Notes: generated by a model not told the origin, from the letters alone. DNA of 55,227 nucleotides from Chthoniobacteraceae bacterium (GCA_947471505.1 CANIWM010000035.1:1-55227), one strand, 5' to 3'. Counted from the stretch's first letter, positions 1 to 9,588 are shown. A program made the numbers and translations.

Positions 1-156
1 CTGCTGCCAAAGGCTTGACCCTGTACGGAACTCACCAAAAACGACGGCTTTAACCCGATTTCGCCCAAAAAACACCACCCGGAACGCTCAACGAGGCGTC
101 TCATCGCAATCGCGCCAGAATCACGCCGCTTTATTCAGGCATTCCTTAGGAGGGAC

Positions 157-423
157 ATGACAACCATCGCATCCTCGTCGAGCCGCTATTTTCCGAAACA
201 GGATTTCTCTTTGAGAGTTTCTCACGGTCAATTTTTCCGCCGTGCCGGAAATTCCTTTGACGCCTCGAATTCGCCGCCCTACAAACCGATAGTTTTTACG
301 ATAGTATCACCACCTCCGTGCAATTTGACCGACACCCTGCGGGGTCCGGCACGCACGGTAATCTTTAACCCAAACGGACGGCCTAGCCGCTCCGACGCAA
401 CTTTAACAACCTTAGATGTTTAA
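157..423 (+). CDS. Possible small ORF overlapping the mreB start
   Basis: An 88-codon open frame begins at an ATG preceded by a strong purine-rich AGGAGGG (148-154), but the gap to the ATG is only two bases, which is short for a ribosome site. It ends eight bases inside mreB. The product has no signal peptide, no membrane segment and no recognisable motif, and its composition (many Ser, Pro, Arg) looks like chance coding. It could be a leader ORF coupled to mreB, or simply the untranslated leader of the mre operon. The rest of 1-415 shows no other gene. Confidence 0.2.
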   Translation: MTTIASSSSRYFPKQDFSLRVSHGQFFRRAGNSFDASNSPPYKPIVFTIVSPPPCNLTDTLRGPARTVIFNPNGRPSRSDATLTTLDV

Positions 424-1468
424 CGGACTACTTGGTCTATTTTCCAATGATATTGGAATCGATCTCGGCACTGCCAATACCCTCGTTTATGTGAAGGACC
501 ATGGAATCGTCCTTCGCGAGCCTTCCGTCGTCGCTGTCGTGGCGGGCACCAATAAGGTGCTGGCTGTCGGCGACGAGGCGAAACGGATGCTCGGGCGCAC
601 GCCGGGGAATATTCAGGCGATTCGGCCATTAAAAGACGGCGTTATCGCCGACTTTGAGGTCACAGAAGCGATGCTGCGGCACTTCATCCAGAAGGTCCAC
701 GGGCGTCGCACTTTTTTCAAACCACGCCCGCGCGTTGTCATCGCGGTGCCTTCGGGCATCACGGAGGTCGAGAAACGCGCGGTCCGAGAATCGGCTCTCC
801 ATGCTGGTGCTCGCGAAGTTTTCCTCATCGAGGAACCGATGGCTGCGGCTATCGGTTGCGGCCTGCCGGTGCAGGATGCTGCGGGAAACATGATTATCGA
901 CATCGGCGGTGGGACCACGGAAGTGGCGCTCATTTCTCTGTCGGGCATCGTGTTTAGCCGGAGTGTCCGCGTGGCGGGTGATGAGTTGGACGAAGCGATC
1001 ATCCAGTATATGAAGCGCGCTTACAATCTGATGATTGGTGAGCGGACAGCGGAGGACATAAAAATCAAAATCGGCAGTGCTTATCCCATCGAGAAGGAAC
1101 AGACGATGGAAGTGAAAGGGCGCGACCTGGTTGCGGGCCTGCCGAAGACGCTAAGCATCACTTCGCAAGAGGTGCGCGAGGCGTTGCTGGAGCCGATTTC
1201 TACGATTGTGGATAATGTGCGGGTGACGCTGGAACGTTGCCCACCCGAGCTGAGCGCGGACCTTGTGGACCGTGGCCTCGTGCTCGCTGGTGGAGGCGCT
1301 CTGTTGCGCGGCTTGGACCGTCTTCTCAGTGAGGAGACGGGCTTGCCGGTTCATATCGCGGAAGACCCGTTGAGTGCCGTGGCCGAGGGAACGGGCCGCG
1401 CACTGAGCGAGGTTCGCTTCCTGCGGCAAGTCACCTCGACGCACCAGTTCCGGGGCAGCGCAAGCTGA
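416..1468 (+). CDS. mreB: Rod-shape determining protein MreB
   Basis: A 350-residue actin-like ATPase that forms membrane-associated filaments and guides lateral wall synthesis with MreC, MreD, RodA and PBP2. The phosphate-1 loop DLGTANT lies at residues 16-22 and the phosphate-2 motif DIGGGTTEV near 162-170. Length and full-length similarity are typical of the family. The N-terminal [10 protein letters not shown] is amphipathic and fits the usual membrane-binding helix. It is the first clear gene of the mre operon, with mreC 82 bases downstream; that gap carries a direct repeat GGCCCTACGC. The start is the only ATG that places the actin fold correctly. Confidence 0.97.
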   Translation: MFNGLLGLFSNDIGIDLGTANTLVYVKDHGIVLREPSVVAVVAGTNKVLAVGDEAKRMLGRTPGNIQAIRPLKDGVIADFEVTEAMLRHFIQKVHGRRTFFKPRPRVVIAVPSGITEVEKRAVRESALHAGAREVFLIEEPMAAAIGCGLPVQDAAGNMIIDIGGGTTEVALISLSGIVFSRSVRVAGDELDEAIIQYMKRAYNLMIGERTAEDIKIKIGSAYPIEKEQTMEVKGRDLVAGLPKTLSITSQEVREALLEPISTIVDNVRVTLERCPPELSADLVDRGLVLAGGGALLRGLDRLLSEETGLPVHIAEDPLSAVAEGTGRALSEVRFLRQVTSTHQFRGSAS

Positions 1469-1550
1469 CCTATAGCGACGGCCCTACGCCGATGAACACA
1501 CGTTACAGAATAGGCCCTACGCGACCTATGACCACGGAGACAACGCGACT

Positions 1551-2393
1551 ATGACTCCGCGCCGACAAAACGTGCTCTCGGTCCTTGCTTTCGTGTTCGT
1601 GACGCTTGGGATTTTACTCCTCAGCCCCGGTAATCGCGAGCGAGTGCAAAACGGTTTTCTTTCTCTGATTTCGCCGTTTTTGAAAAAAGGATCCGAGTGG
1701 GATAACTCGGTCGCCAAACTCCGGCACCAACTCAAGTCGCTGCAAGAGTTGGAGACGGATAACGACAGGCTGAAAGTGGAGAACGACAAGCTCAAGGCGC
1801 TGAATCAAGCGCTGCAAGGCGTGGAGGCGGAAAATCTCCGGCTCAAGGCCGCATTCGGCTACAAGGACCAGTCGCCATTTTCCCTCGTCCCGGCGCGCAT
1901 CATCGGGCGGAGCGAATCGAACTGGTGGAGCACGGTGAAAATTGACCACGGCACGCTCGACGGTGTGGGCAAGGATATGTCCGCCATCACGCCGGATGGC
2001 CTCGTGGGAAAAGTGATCGCCGCGACGGATAATGCGGCGACGGTGCTGCTGATTTCGGATGAAACGTGCGGCGTCTCAGCGACACTCAGCACGCCGGATG
2101 GGCAGGCCCACCCCGGCATCGTCCGCGTGGTGCGCGGGGATCGGTTCACGAATATGCAGCAGCCCCGCATGGCGATGTCGTTTTTGCCGAAGCGGCTAGA
2201 GGTCAAACCCGGCTGGAAGGTCTATACCAGTGGGCTTGGCCAAGTGTTCCCGCCCAACGTCATCGTGGGCGAAGTGGTAAAAGCCGTGGACCGCGATTTG
2301 GAGACAGAAGTAACCATCCAGCCCACTGTGAACATCGCGGCGCTCACGGATGTTTTCATCGTTACCGGGCTGAAAGGAGTGACGCAGAAATGA
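1551..2393 (+). CDS. mreC: Rod-shape determining protein MreC
   Basis: A 280-residue bitopic membrane protein that links the MreB filament to the periplasmic elongation machinery. The sequence shows a short basic N-terminus and one transmembrane segment at about residues 10-27. A coiled coil rich in Leu, Glu, Asn and Lys follows at about 60-105, then the beta-rich MreC core at about 110-275 (with IIGRSESNWW and a DGLVGKV-type strand). The stop codon overlaps the start of mreD in an ATGA arrangement, which implies translational coupling. Length is normal for the family. Confidence 0.95.
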   Translation: MTPRRQNVLSVLAFVFVTLGILLLSPGNRERVQNGFLSLISPFLKKGSEWDNSVAKLRHQLKSLQELETDNDRLKVENDKLKALNQALQGVEAENLRLKAAFGYKDQSPFSLVPARIIGRSESNWWSTVKIDHGTLDGVGKDMSAITPDGLVGKVIAATDNAATVLLISDETCGVSATLSTPDGQAHPGIVRVVRGDRFTNMQQPRMAMSFLPKRLEVKPGWKVYTSGLGQVFPPNVIVGEVVKAVDRDLETEVTIQPTVNIAALTDVFIVTGLKGVTQK

Positions 2394-2935
2394 CGTTCTA
2401 TCTTTCACTTATCGTCAGCATGTTCCTCGCGCTCGTCGCGCAGCATTTTACCGGAGAAATGCTCGGCCTCGGCGGGCATGTATTGCTCTTGCCTGTCGTG
2501 TTCTTTTTCGTCGCGGCGGCGCTCCCGCTGCCGTCGGTATTTTTCTTCGCGGTCGTGGCTGGGCTCATGTGGGATTCTCTCACCGTGTATCCCGATGCGA
2601 CGGGGAAATCGGAGGTCGTTTTTGGCTGGAGCGTGGCACTCTACGGCGCGCTGGGTGCGGTGATGAATGGGCTGCGCTCGATGTATCTGCGGGGGCGCTG
2701 GGAGCTGCACTGCGTCCTCACTGGCTTGCTCACATCGGCCATGGTGCTGATGGAGTTTCTCATCATCACGTTCCGCCGGGAGCCGTTCGCCTTCTATTGG
2801 CCGAGGGATGTCTGGCACCGCATCGGCGGCAGCGGGCTCGCGGCGGCGTTGCTGGCGATCCCGGCGTTTGCAGTTTTCACCTGGCTCGGTCGCCGCCTCG
2901 GCGTGATCAAGTTCGACACCATGCGCCCCGATTAA
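2390..2935 (+). CDS. mreD: MreD-like rod-shape membrane protein
   Basis: A 181-residue polytopic inner-membrane protein with about five hydrophobic segments, in the mreD position between mreC and PBP2. MreD sequences are poorly conserved, so the call rests on topology, size and operon position. The ATG at 2390 overlaps the mreC TGA. A longer open frame exists upstream but reads as out-of-frame mreC sequence, so this start is preferred. The stop is three bases before the PBP2 start, so all four genes are probably one transcript. Confidence 0.85.
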   Translation: MTFYLSLIVSMFLALVAQHFTGEMLGLGGHVLLLPVVFFFVAAALPLPSVFFFAVVAGLMWDSLTVYPDATGKSEVVFGWSVALYGALGAVMNGLRSMYLRGRWELHCVLTGLLTSAMVLMEFLIITFRREPFAFYWPRDVWHRIGGSGLAAALLAIPAFAVFTWLGRRLGVIKFDTMRPD

Positions 2936-2938
2936 CCC

Positions 2939-5422
2939 ATGAAGAACCGCTTTCAACGCATGCGCGAAATTCGCAACCTGCCGAGCGCGTCGCTCCGGGT
3001 CATCTTCTTTGCGCTTGTGATGCTCTCCGGCATGGGCGCTTTGGCGGCGAAGCTTTGGAAGGAGCAGACCGCCCAGCACGAGAAATGGCTCGGGAAGATC
3101 AAATCTGTGGGAAAAGTCATCGTCCGCATCCCCAGCAATCGGGGCGACATCCTCGACCGCAACGGCTGGGTGCTCGCAGAAAACCGAGCCAGTTACGGCG
3201 TGGATTTTTACCTACCGGAAATGGTAGATGCAATGAAGGACACGGTAAAGGAGCGCAACAAAGAGAGGCTGGCGAAGCTCCACGAAGAAGGGAAACACCT
3301 TACGAAAAAGGAGCTGGAAGAAACGCTCGAAAAACTCCCGCTCCGGGAGGTGGAAGTGACGCGCGGCGAGATGATGGCGCGAGTGCCCATCCCCGACATC
3401 GTCACCATCATCAAAAAAGAGGTGCAGCCGAAACTTTACCGCCTCGGACTCGACGACGACCCGGCTGCGAAGCTTGATTTCAGCGCATCCGGCCTAGAAA
3501 AACACTACTTCGCGCGCGAGCATGTCCCCTTTGCCTTTCTGGAAAATGTGAAGTTCGACACCGTGGCGAAGATCAGCGAAAACGACCTCGGCCTCGCGGG
3601 CGTGGACCCTTGCATGAGGCCCGTTCGGCACTACCTCTACGGTGCCTTTGCCTGCCACATGCTCGGCTACGTCGGGAACACCAAAGACGAAGCCGAGGAA
3701 GCCGACTACTACACCATCAACGACCGAGGCGAAAAGAAGCCTGCTTTCGACTACTACAAAGCCGACATCGTAGGCCAATACGGCATCGAAAAACACTGCG
3801 ACAAATGGCTGCGTGGCAAACCCGGCCAGCGCATCCTCGAACGCTCCGCCAAGGGCAAAACCGGCGCGGAAACCGGGCGCATCGAGCCGACGCCCGGCAA
3901 TAATGTCTATCTCACCATTGATGCCCGCATCCAGATGAGCGCGGAGAAGGCGCTGCGGGAATCCGGCGTCGGGCGCGCGGCGGTCGTCGTCGTGGACCCC
4001 AACAATGGCGACATCCTTGCGATGGCGTGCGTGCCGAATTACGACGCGAATACGTTCGTGGAAAAGCTGGAGGAGCTGGAGCAAGACGAGACAGACCCGC
4101 TGACCCCGCGCTGCACCCAGAGCTACCCGCCGGGCTCGACATTTAAGCAAATCACCACGCTGGCCGGGCTTCGCGGCGGGATTTCGCCGACGAAGACGTG
4201 GCCTTGCACCGGCGGCGTCACCTACGGCAATCGGTTGATGAAATGCACGGGCTCCCACGGCTCCATGAACATGTCCGACGGCATCATGAAGTCCTGCAAC
4301 TCGTATTTTTACCAGATGAGCAACAGCATCGGCACCAGCTCCAAAGACGGGTTCGCGCAGATCGAGGCCGTGGGGCAGGCGCTCGGGCTGGGCATGAAAT
4401 CCGGGCTCCCGCTGGACGGCGAGACGACCGGCTTGCTGCCAGGGCCAAAGTATTTCACCTCCAAGGGCCTCCTTTCGGAAATGGACTCCGGTGGACAGCT
4501 CGCGAACACCTCCATCGGCCAAGGTAAAGTCTCCGTTTCGCCCCTGCAAATGGCCATGATCACCGCCAGCGTCGCCAACGGCGGGAAGAGCTACTACCCG
4601 CGCCTCGTCTCCCGAGTCGTGGATAGCGAGCGCAACGATGTCCGCGATGAAAACGGCGAACTCGTCGTGCCTGTAGAACCAAGGCTCCGGGCCAACCTCC
4701 TCGACATCGGGCTGAAGGCGAGCGACCTCGAAATCCTCCGCAAAGGCATGTGGAGAGTCGTCAACGATGGCGGTGGCACTGGCCAAGGCGCAAAAATCAA
4801 AGGCATCGAAGTCGCGGGCAAAACCGGCACGGCTCAAGTCTCCCGCCGCCTCAACGAACGGGACGCGAAGGGGAACTGGGTCACGTCGAAGGATTACCAC
4901 GTCTGGTTCACGGAATTTGCCCCGTATAAAGACCCGAAGTTCGCCATCTGCGTCATGGTCGAGAGCGGCGGTGACAAAGCGCGCGGCGGCTCGGTCGCAG
5001 CGCCTATCGCCACGAAGGTCATGCGGGAATCTCTCGCGCTCGTCGCCTTGGACAAAAAGGAAGAGAGCGATGAAAAGCTCCGCCCCGCACTGCTGACCGC
5101 TGTGGCTGGCAATTTTACCCCCGTGAGCCGCGTCACGATGGCAGCCGATGGTACTCTCTCGAAACTCCTCGCCGATGGCTTCAAGGATGAGCGCCCCGGC
5201 GCAGCGCGTGCCGCCGACGACGAGCCGATGGACCACGACGAAAACGCCCCCGTCCTAGACCGCAAACGCACGGAAGCCGCCATCGCCGCCAAGAAAGCCG
5301 CCGATGCGCGCGGCACCATGAAGGCATCCGACAAACCTGTGCGCCAGCCGACTTGGCTTGAGCGCACACTGCTCGGGCGCAAACCAATTTCCTCCCCCTC
5401 AGAACAACCACGAACACGCTAA
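2939..5422 (+). CDS. mrdA: Penicillin-binding protein 2 (elongation transpeptidase)
   Basis: Class B PBP that crosslinks peptidoglycan in the elongation complex. One N-terminal transmembrane segment lies at about residues 19-40, followed by the dimerisation domain (SNRGDILDRNG near 62-72) and the transpeptidase domain. The active-site motifs are all present: Ser400-T-F-Lys403, Ser452-C-Asn454 and Lys628-T-Gly630. At 827 residues it is clearly longer than the roughly 630 usual for PBP2. The extra length is a charged Lys/Glu-rich insertion near residues 95-140 and a C-terminal tail of about 130 residues rich in Ala, Asp, Arg and Lys. No rodA follows it; rng does. Confidence 0.94.
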   Translation: MKNRFQRMREIRNLPSASLRVIFFALVMLSGMGALAAKLWKEQTAQHEKWLGKIKSVGKVIVRIPSNRGDILDRNGWVLAENRASYGVDFYLPEMVDAMKDTVKERNKERLAKLHEEGKHLTKKELEETLEKLPLREVEVTRGEMMARVPIPDIVTIIKKEVQPKLYRLGLDDDPAAKLDFSASGLEKHYFAREHVPFAFLENVKFDTVAKISENDLGLAGVDPCMRPVRHYLYGAFACHMLGYVGNTKDEAEEADYYTINDRGEKKPAFDYYKADIVGQYGIEKHCDKWLRGKPGQRILERSAKGKTGAETGRIEPTPGNNVYLTIDARIQMSAEKALRESGVGRAAVVVVDPNNGDILAMACVPNYDANTFVEKLEELEQDETDPLTPRCTQSYPPGSTFKQITTLAGLRGGISPTKTWPCTGGVTYGNRLMKCTGSHGSMNMSDGIMKSCNSYFYQMSNSIGTSSKDGFAQIEAVGQALGLGMKSGLPLDGETTGLLPGPKYFTSKGLLSEMDSGGQLANTSIGQGKVSVSPLQMAMITASVANGGKSYYPRLVSRVVDSERNDVRDENGELVVPVEPRLRANLLDIGLKASDLEILRKGMWRVVNDGGGTGQGAKIKGIEVAGKTGTAQVSRRLNERDAKGNWVTSKDYHVWFTEFAPYKDPKFAICVMVESGGDKARGGSVAAPIATKVMRESLALVALDKKEESDEKLRPALLTAVAGNFTPVSRVTMAADGTLSKLLADGFKDERPGAARAADDEPMDHDENAPVLDRKRTEAAIAAKKAADARGTMKASDKPVRQPTWLERTLLGRKPISSPSEQPRTR

Positions 5423-5425
5423 ACA

Positions 5426-7030
5426 GTGCTCAAAAAAATCACCCAAACAGCAATTTCTATCATACAAAAAGTGAAAAGACTCATCGGACTATCACCGCGT
5501 CAAACCGGCAACAAACTCATCATCACCGTCGAAAAACTCGAAAGGCGCGTCGCGCTTCTGGAGAATGGCGTCCTCGAAGAATACAACATCGAGCGCACCA
5601 GCGACCGCAACATCGTAGGCTCCATTTTCAAGGGCCGCGTCCGCAACATCGAGCACGGCCTCAAGGCCATGTTCGTGGACATCGGCTACGAGAAAAACGC
5701 CTTCCTGCACTTCTGGGACGCACTCCCCGCCGCGCTCGACGCGGGCATTGAAGAAGTGGAGCGCAAAAGCAAAAAACAACGCCAGCGCATCACCGCGAAG
5801 GACATCCCAAGCATCTACCCAGTCGGCAGCGAAGTCCTCGTGCAAGTCACCAAAGGCCCCATCTCCACGAAAGGCCCGCGCATTTCCACGAATATCTCGC
5901 TACCGGGACGATTCCTCGTGCTAATGCCATTTAGCGACCAGTGCGGTATCTCGCGCAAAATCGAAAACCCCAAAGAGCGCGAGCGCCTGCGCAAGATTCT
6001 CCGCGAACTCGATTTGCCCGAAAACATGGGCATCATCATCCGCACCGTCGGCGAGGGGCAAAAAGCCCGCTACTTCGTCCGCGACCTCGCCTACCTCGTC
6101 GAGCAATGGCGCAGCATCGAGAAGCAGATGACCGAGAAGCGCGCTCCGGCGTGCGTCTTTGAAGAGCCCGATCTCGTCGAGCGCACCGTCCGCGACTTCC
6201 TCACGGACGAAATCGAAGAAGTCGTCTGCGATGACGAAAAGTCCGTCGAGCGGATGCGCGAACTCGTCGCGCAAGTCAGCAAGCGCAGCATCCAGCGCAT
6301 CACGCACTACAAAGAGCCCGTGCCCATCTTCGAGCGGTATGGCGTGCAGAAGCAGATTGACGACGCCTTTCACCGCCAAGTCTGGCTCCCGTGCGGCGGC
6401 TACATCGTCATTGATGAAACCGAGGCCCTCGTCGCCATTGACGTGAACACCGGGCGCAACAAAGGCAGCAAGGACGTGGAGAAAACCATCTTCGTCACCA
6501 ACATGGAAGCCGCCGAAACCATCGCCCGCCAGCTCCGCCTGCGCAACATCGGCGGCCTCATCATCGGCGACTTTATTGATATGAAGAGCCGTAAAGACCA
6601 GCAGGCCGTCTTCCTCCGCATGAAGGACCGGATGCGCCGCGACAAAGCGAAAACGCACATCCTGCCCATCAGCGCCCTCGGCCTCATGGAGATGACCCGC
6701 CAACGCGCCCACGAGAGCATCAGCGGCAGCGTCTTCACCCCGTGCCCGTATTGCGTGGGCCGTGGAAAAGTGAAGAGCAGCGTGAGCATGAGCGTCGAAA
6801 TCCAGCGCGAACTCCACCGCGTCCTCAAGTACTACAACGATGTCCACGAAGTCCGCGTCCAGCTCCACCCGCACGTCCTAGAGCGCCTGCGCAAAGACGA
6901 CGAAGAACTCCTCGTAGAAATCGAGCGCAAATACGCCGGACGTCTCAGCTTCCGCCCCGACCCGACGTATCACCACGAGAAATTCACCATTCACGACACC
7001 CACTCGAACGCGGAACTCAAGCTCGTGTAA
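5426..7030 (+). CDS. rng: Ribonuclease E/G family endoribonuclease
   Basis: A 534-residue endoribonuclease acting in RNA turnover and rRNA 5' processing. The S1-like RNA-binding region lies at about residues 60-150. The metal-binding catalytic aspartates are in IDVNTG (Asp339) and GDFIDM (Asp382). The zinc-link CPYC is at 440-443, followed by VGRGKV. The size matches RNase G rather than full-length RNase E, since the long scaffold tail is missing. The start is GTG, three bases after the PBP2 stop, so it is the last gene of the mre operon. mreBCD and rng are also near neighbours in gammaproteobacteria. Confidence 0.93.
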   Translation: MLKKITQTAISIIQKVKRLIGLSPRQTGNKLIITVEKLERRVALLENGVLEEYNIERTSDRNIVGSIFKGRVRNIEHGLKAMFVDIGYEKNAFLHFWDALPAALDAGIEEVERKSKKQRQRITAKDIPSIYPVGSEVLVQVTKGPISTKGPRISTNISLPGRFLVLMPFSDQCGISRKIENPKERERLRKILRELDLPENMGIIIRTVGEGQKARYFVRDLAYLVEQWRSIEKQMTEKRAPACVFEEPDLVERTVRDFLTDEIEEVVCDDEKSVERMRELVAQVSKRSIQRITHYKEPVPIFERYGVQKQIDDAFHRQVWLPCGGYIVIDETEALVAIDVNTGRNKGSKDVEKTIFVTNMEAAETIARQLRLRNIGGLIIGDFIDMKSRKDQQAVFLRMKDRMRRDKAKTHILPISALGLMEMTRQRAHESISGSVFTPCPYCVGRGKVKSSVSMSVEIQRELHRVLKYYNDVHEVRVQLHPHVLERLRKDDEELLVEIERKYAGRLSFRPDPTYHHEKFTIHDTHSNAELKLV

Positions 7031-7087
7031 AAAAAGTTTGAACGAAACGACGCCGAGCGCGTCTTACCTTCCGTTCTGGGGGGAACT

Positions 7088-7137
7088 GCGGGGTCGTCGG
7101 CGTGGTAATATGGTGCCGACGGCCCCGCTAATTTTTT
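7088..7137 (+). terminator. Rho-independent terminator after rng
   Basis: A 14-bp GC-rich stem pairs 7088-7101 with 7115-7128, with a single G-T wobble and a 13-base loop. A T-run (7132-7137) follows. It lies 57 bases after rng and between convergent rng and upp, so it ends the mre operon transcript. Confidence 0.85.
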
Positions 7138-7148
7138 GCGAGAAAGAG

Positions 7149-7769
7149 CTATATCGTCCCGAAGAACCGGTCCCCCGCGTCGCCGAGGCCGGGGACGATG
7201 TAGGCGCGCTCGTTTAGGATCGGGTCTATGGCGGCGGTGAAGATGGGCACGTCGGGATGCGCGGTGCGGATTTGCTCCAGCCCCTCCTTGCAGCTCACAC
7301 AACATACGAGGCGGATGCGCGTGGCCCCGGCCTCTTTCAGCAGCGAGATGCTGGCGCTGGCGCTGTGTCCGGTGGCCAGCATCGGGTCCGCAACGATGAC
7401 ATCGGCCTCGGGCAAATTGCTCGGCGGATTAAAATAATACGCCACCGGGCGGTGCGTGTGTTCGTCCCGCTTCATGCCGATGTGGGCGATGGTCGCATCC
7501 GGCAAAATGCGCAGCATCCCCTCCGAAATCCCCAGCCCCGCGCGCAGGATCGGCGCGATGATGATGGGGCGTAAAAGCGCCGCACCCTCATAATCCGCCA
7601 GCGGCGTCTGGATCCCATCCACCTGCGTCGCAAGATCGCGGGTCGCCTCAAAGAGCAGCAGCGACGCAAGCTCGGAAAGCCGTGCACGAAAGGCCTCCGA
7701 GCTTGTCCGCACATCACGAATGCGGGTGAGCTTTACTCGGACGAGTGGATGTTCGACGACGGTGATCAT
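7149..7769 (-). CDS. upp: Uracil phosphoribosyltransferase
   Basis: A 206-residue cytosolic salvage enzyme that makes UMP from uracil and PRPP. The PRPP-binding loop reads DPMLATGHS, close to the family DPMLATGGS, and the C-terminal uracil-binding region (YIVPGLGDAGDRFFGT) is intact. The start at 7769 (MITVVEHPLV) matches family N-termini. An upstream in-frame start would add 34 residues encoded by the palindrome and is rejected. The gene is convergent with rng and divergent from gpmI. Confidence 0.95.
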   Translation of the reverse strand: MITVVEHPLVRVKLTRIRDVRTSSEAFRARLSELASLLLFEATRDLATQVDGIQTPLADYEGAALLRPIIIAPILRAGLGISEGMLRILPDATIAHIGMKRDEHTHRPVAYYFNPPSNLPEADVIVADPMLATGHSASASISLLKEAGATRIRLVCCVSCKEGLEQIRTAHPDVPIFTAAIDPILNERAYIVPGLGDAGDRFFGTI

Positions 7770-7936
7770 GCGGAGGGTGTGGCAGAGCGGTGGGGGATTG
7801 TGAATGGTGATTTGTGAGAAGTGATTTGTCGCAAGCGTGGAGGGCGCACCACGGTGCTTGCGGCCAGTCACTTCTCACTTCTCACAAATCACCATTCACA
7901 GCGCCGCTCCACTCTGCTTCCCTCCGCCGCACTATG
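7767..7936. repeat. Long inverted repeat filling the upp-gpmI intergenic region
   Basis: A perfect 26-bp inverted repeat joins 7799-7824 with 7875-7900. Similarity continues imperfectly on both sides. Outward, GCGGAGGG near 7770 is matched by its complement near 7921-7928, close to the two start codons. Inward, CGCAAGC at 7830-7836 matches GCTTGCG at 7856-7862. Nearly the whole spacer is therefore one palindrome of about 165 bases, giving both divergent genes the same leader sequence. Confidence 0.9.
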
Positions 7937-9481
7937 GCAAAATCACCTGTTGTTCTTATCATCCGTGACGGTTGGGGCGTGAATCCTGGAGGCCGCGAAC
8001 TGGCCGTCGAAAACGGCGACGCGACCCTCCTCTCACAGACTCCGTTCCACGACTACCTCTACGCCACCTACCCGCAAGCCCGCCTCTCCGCCAGCGGCAT
8101 GGACGTCGGCCTCCCCGATGGGCAGATGGGCAACAGCGAAGTCGGCCATCTCAACCTCGGTGCCGGACGCATCGTTTACCAAGACCTCACCCGCATCAAC
8201 AAAGCGATCATCGACGGCGAGTTCGACACCAGCCCCGTCCTCATCGAAGCCTTTGCCAAAGCCAAAGCCAAAGGCTCCCGCCTCCACCTCATCGGCCTCG
8301 TCAGCGACGGCGGTGTGCATTCGCACCAAGACCACCTCATCGCCCTCTGCAAATCCGCCACCGCAGCCGGCGTCAAAGACATCGCCATCCACGCCATCAC
8401 CGACGGACGCGACACTTCCCCCACCGGCGGCACCGTCTTCCTCGCCGCCGTCGAACGCGGCATCGCCAGCACCAACGCCCGCATCGCCACCGTCATCGGG
8501 CGCTACTACGCCATGGACCGCGACAAACGCTGGGAGCGCAACAAACTCGCGTGGGACGCCATCGTCCTCGGCCGTGGTCCGTTGAGCCTTCAAAAACCGA
8601 GCGTCGCCGTCGCCGCAGCATATCCGGCAGACCCGCGCGGCGACGAATTCCTCCAGCCCATCATCTTCAGCGAAGCGAACGAACAACGCATCCGCGATGG
8701 CGACGTCGTCCTGTGGTTCAACTTCCGCAGCGACCGCGCGCGCCAGCTCTCCGATGCATTCCTTATTCCGCACTTCGCCGGCTTCGACCGCGAAGTCACG
8801 CCGAAGGTCCACTACGTCACCCTCACCAGCTACGACAAAAGCTACGACTGCCCCGTCGTCTTCGGCCCCCAATCCCTCGCCATGATCCTCGGCGAAACCG
8901 TCAGCAAAGCCGGCAAACACCAGCTCCGCGCCGCCGAGACCGAGAAATACCCCCACGTCACCTTCTTCTTCAACGGCGGCATCGAAGACCCCTACCCCGG
9001 CGAAGACCGCTACCTCGCCATCAGCCCCAAAGAAGTCCCCACCTACGACAAAAAGCCCCAAATGTCCGGCCCCGACCTCGCCTTCGAACTCTACCGCCGC
9101 ATCGAACAATATGACCTCGTCATCGTCAACTTCGCCAACCCCGACATGGTCGGCCACACCGGCGTCGTCGAAGCCGGCATCCACGCCTGCGAGACGATAG
9201 ACCTCGCCGTCCGCCTCCTCGTAGAAAAGACACTCGCCCTCGGCGGAAAACTCCTCATCACCGCCGACCACGGCAACTGCGAACAAATGCGCAACCACGA
9301 CGGCACCCCCAACACCGCCCACACCACCAACCTCGTGCATCTGCTCTACGTCGCCGACGACGCCCCCAGCGTGAAACTCGATAGCGGCATCCTAGCCGAC
9401 GTAGCGCCCACGCTGCTCGCGCTGCTGGGCATCCCGCAGCCGGTGGAGATGACGGGGAGGAGCCTCGTCCACCACGCATGA
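7934..9481 (+). CDS. gpmI: 2,3-bisphosphoglycerate-independent phosphoglycerate mutase
   Basis: A 515-residue glycolytic enzyme interconverting 3- and 2-phosphoglycerate using two Mn ions and a phosphoserine. The N-terminal IIRDGWG supplies metal-binding Asp12, and the catalytic Ser68 is in MGNSEVGH. The metal site late in the protein (NPDMVGHTG, ADHGNCE, NTAHTTN) is complete. Length is normal. The start at 7934 (MAKSPVVLII) is chosen because in-frame sequence upstream is palindrome. The stop is immediately followed by an array of 9-base repeats. Confidence 0.96.
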   Translation: MAKSPVVLIIRDGWGVNPGGRELAVENGDATLLSQTPFHDYLYATYPQARLSASGMDVGLPDGQMGNSEVGHLNLGAGRIVYQDLTRINKAIIDGEFDTSPVLIEAFAKAKAKGSRLHLIGLVSDGGVHSHQDHLIALCKSATAAGVKDIAIHAITDGRDTSPTGGTVFLAAVERGIASTNARIATVIGRYYAMDRDKRWERNKLAWDAIVLGRGPLSLQKPSVAVAAAYPADPRGDEFLQPIIFSEANEQRIRDGDVVLWFNFRSDRARQLSDAFLIPHFAGFDREVTPKVHYVTLTSYDKSYDCPVVFGPQSLAMILGETVSKAGKHQLRAAETEKYPHVTFFFNGGIEDPYPGEDRYLAISPKEVPTYDKKPQMSGPDLAFELYRRIEQYDLVIVNFANPDMVGHTGVVEAGIHACETIDLAVRLLVEKTLALGGKLLITADHGNCEQMRNHDGTPNTAHTTNLVHLLYVADDAPSVKLDSGILADVAPTLLALLGIPQPVEMTGRSLVHHA

Positions 9482-9588
9482 TGGACTCGATGGACAAAAT
9501 GGACACCATGGACGTGATGGACGCACGCCGTCCAAGCCGTCCATCCTGTCCAAATCGTCCATCAAGTCCATCAAGTCCAAGCAGCCCA
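9482..9588. repeat. Array of 9-base TGGACNNNN repeats, direct then inverted
   Basis: Five units with TGGAC at exact 9-base spacing (9482, 9491, 9500, 9509, 9518) are followed by six complementary GTCCA units, also at 9-base spacing (9530 to 9575). A degenerate seventh follows. Five bases of each unit are fixed and four vary. The two halves could fold as a long mismatched hairpin between gpmI and the next gene. Confidence 0.9.

Noticed and set aside
3494-5236. A 580-codon open frame antisense to PBP2
   Set aside because: Composition (His, Arg, Ala, Val, Phe rich) is that of a mirror frame in GC-rich DNA, with no ribosome site; PBP2 has all active-site motifs.
5921-6874. A 317-codon open frame antisense to rng
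   Set aside because: Mirror frame of the conserved RNase core.
8033-9340. A 435-codon open frame antisense to gpmI
   Set aside because: Gly/Val/Asp/Glu-rich shadow of a well-conserved enzyme with no domain pattern.
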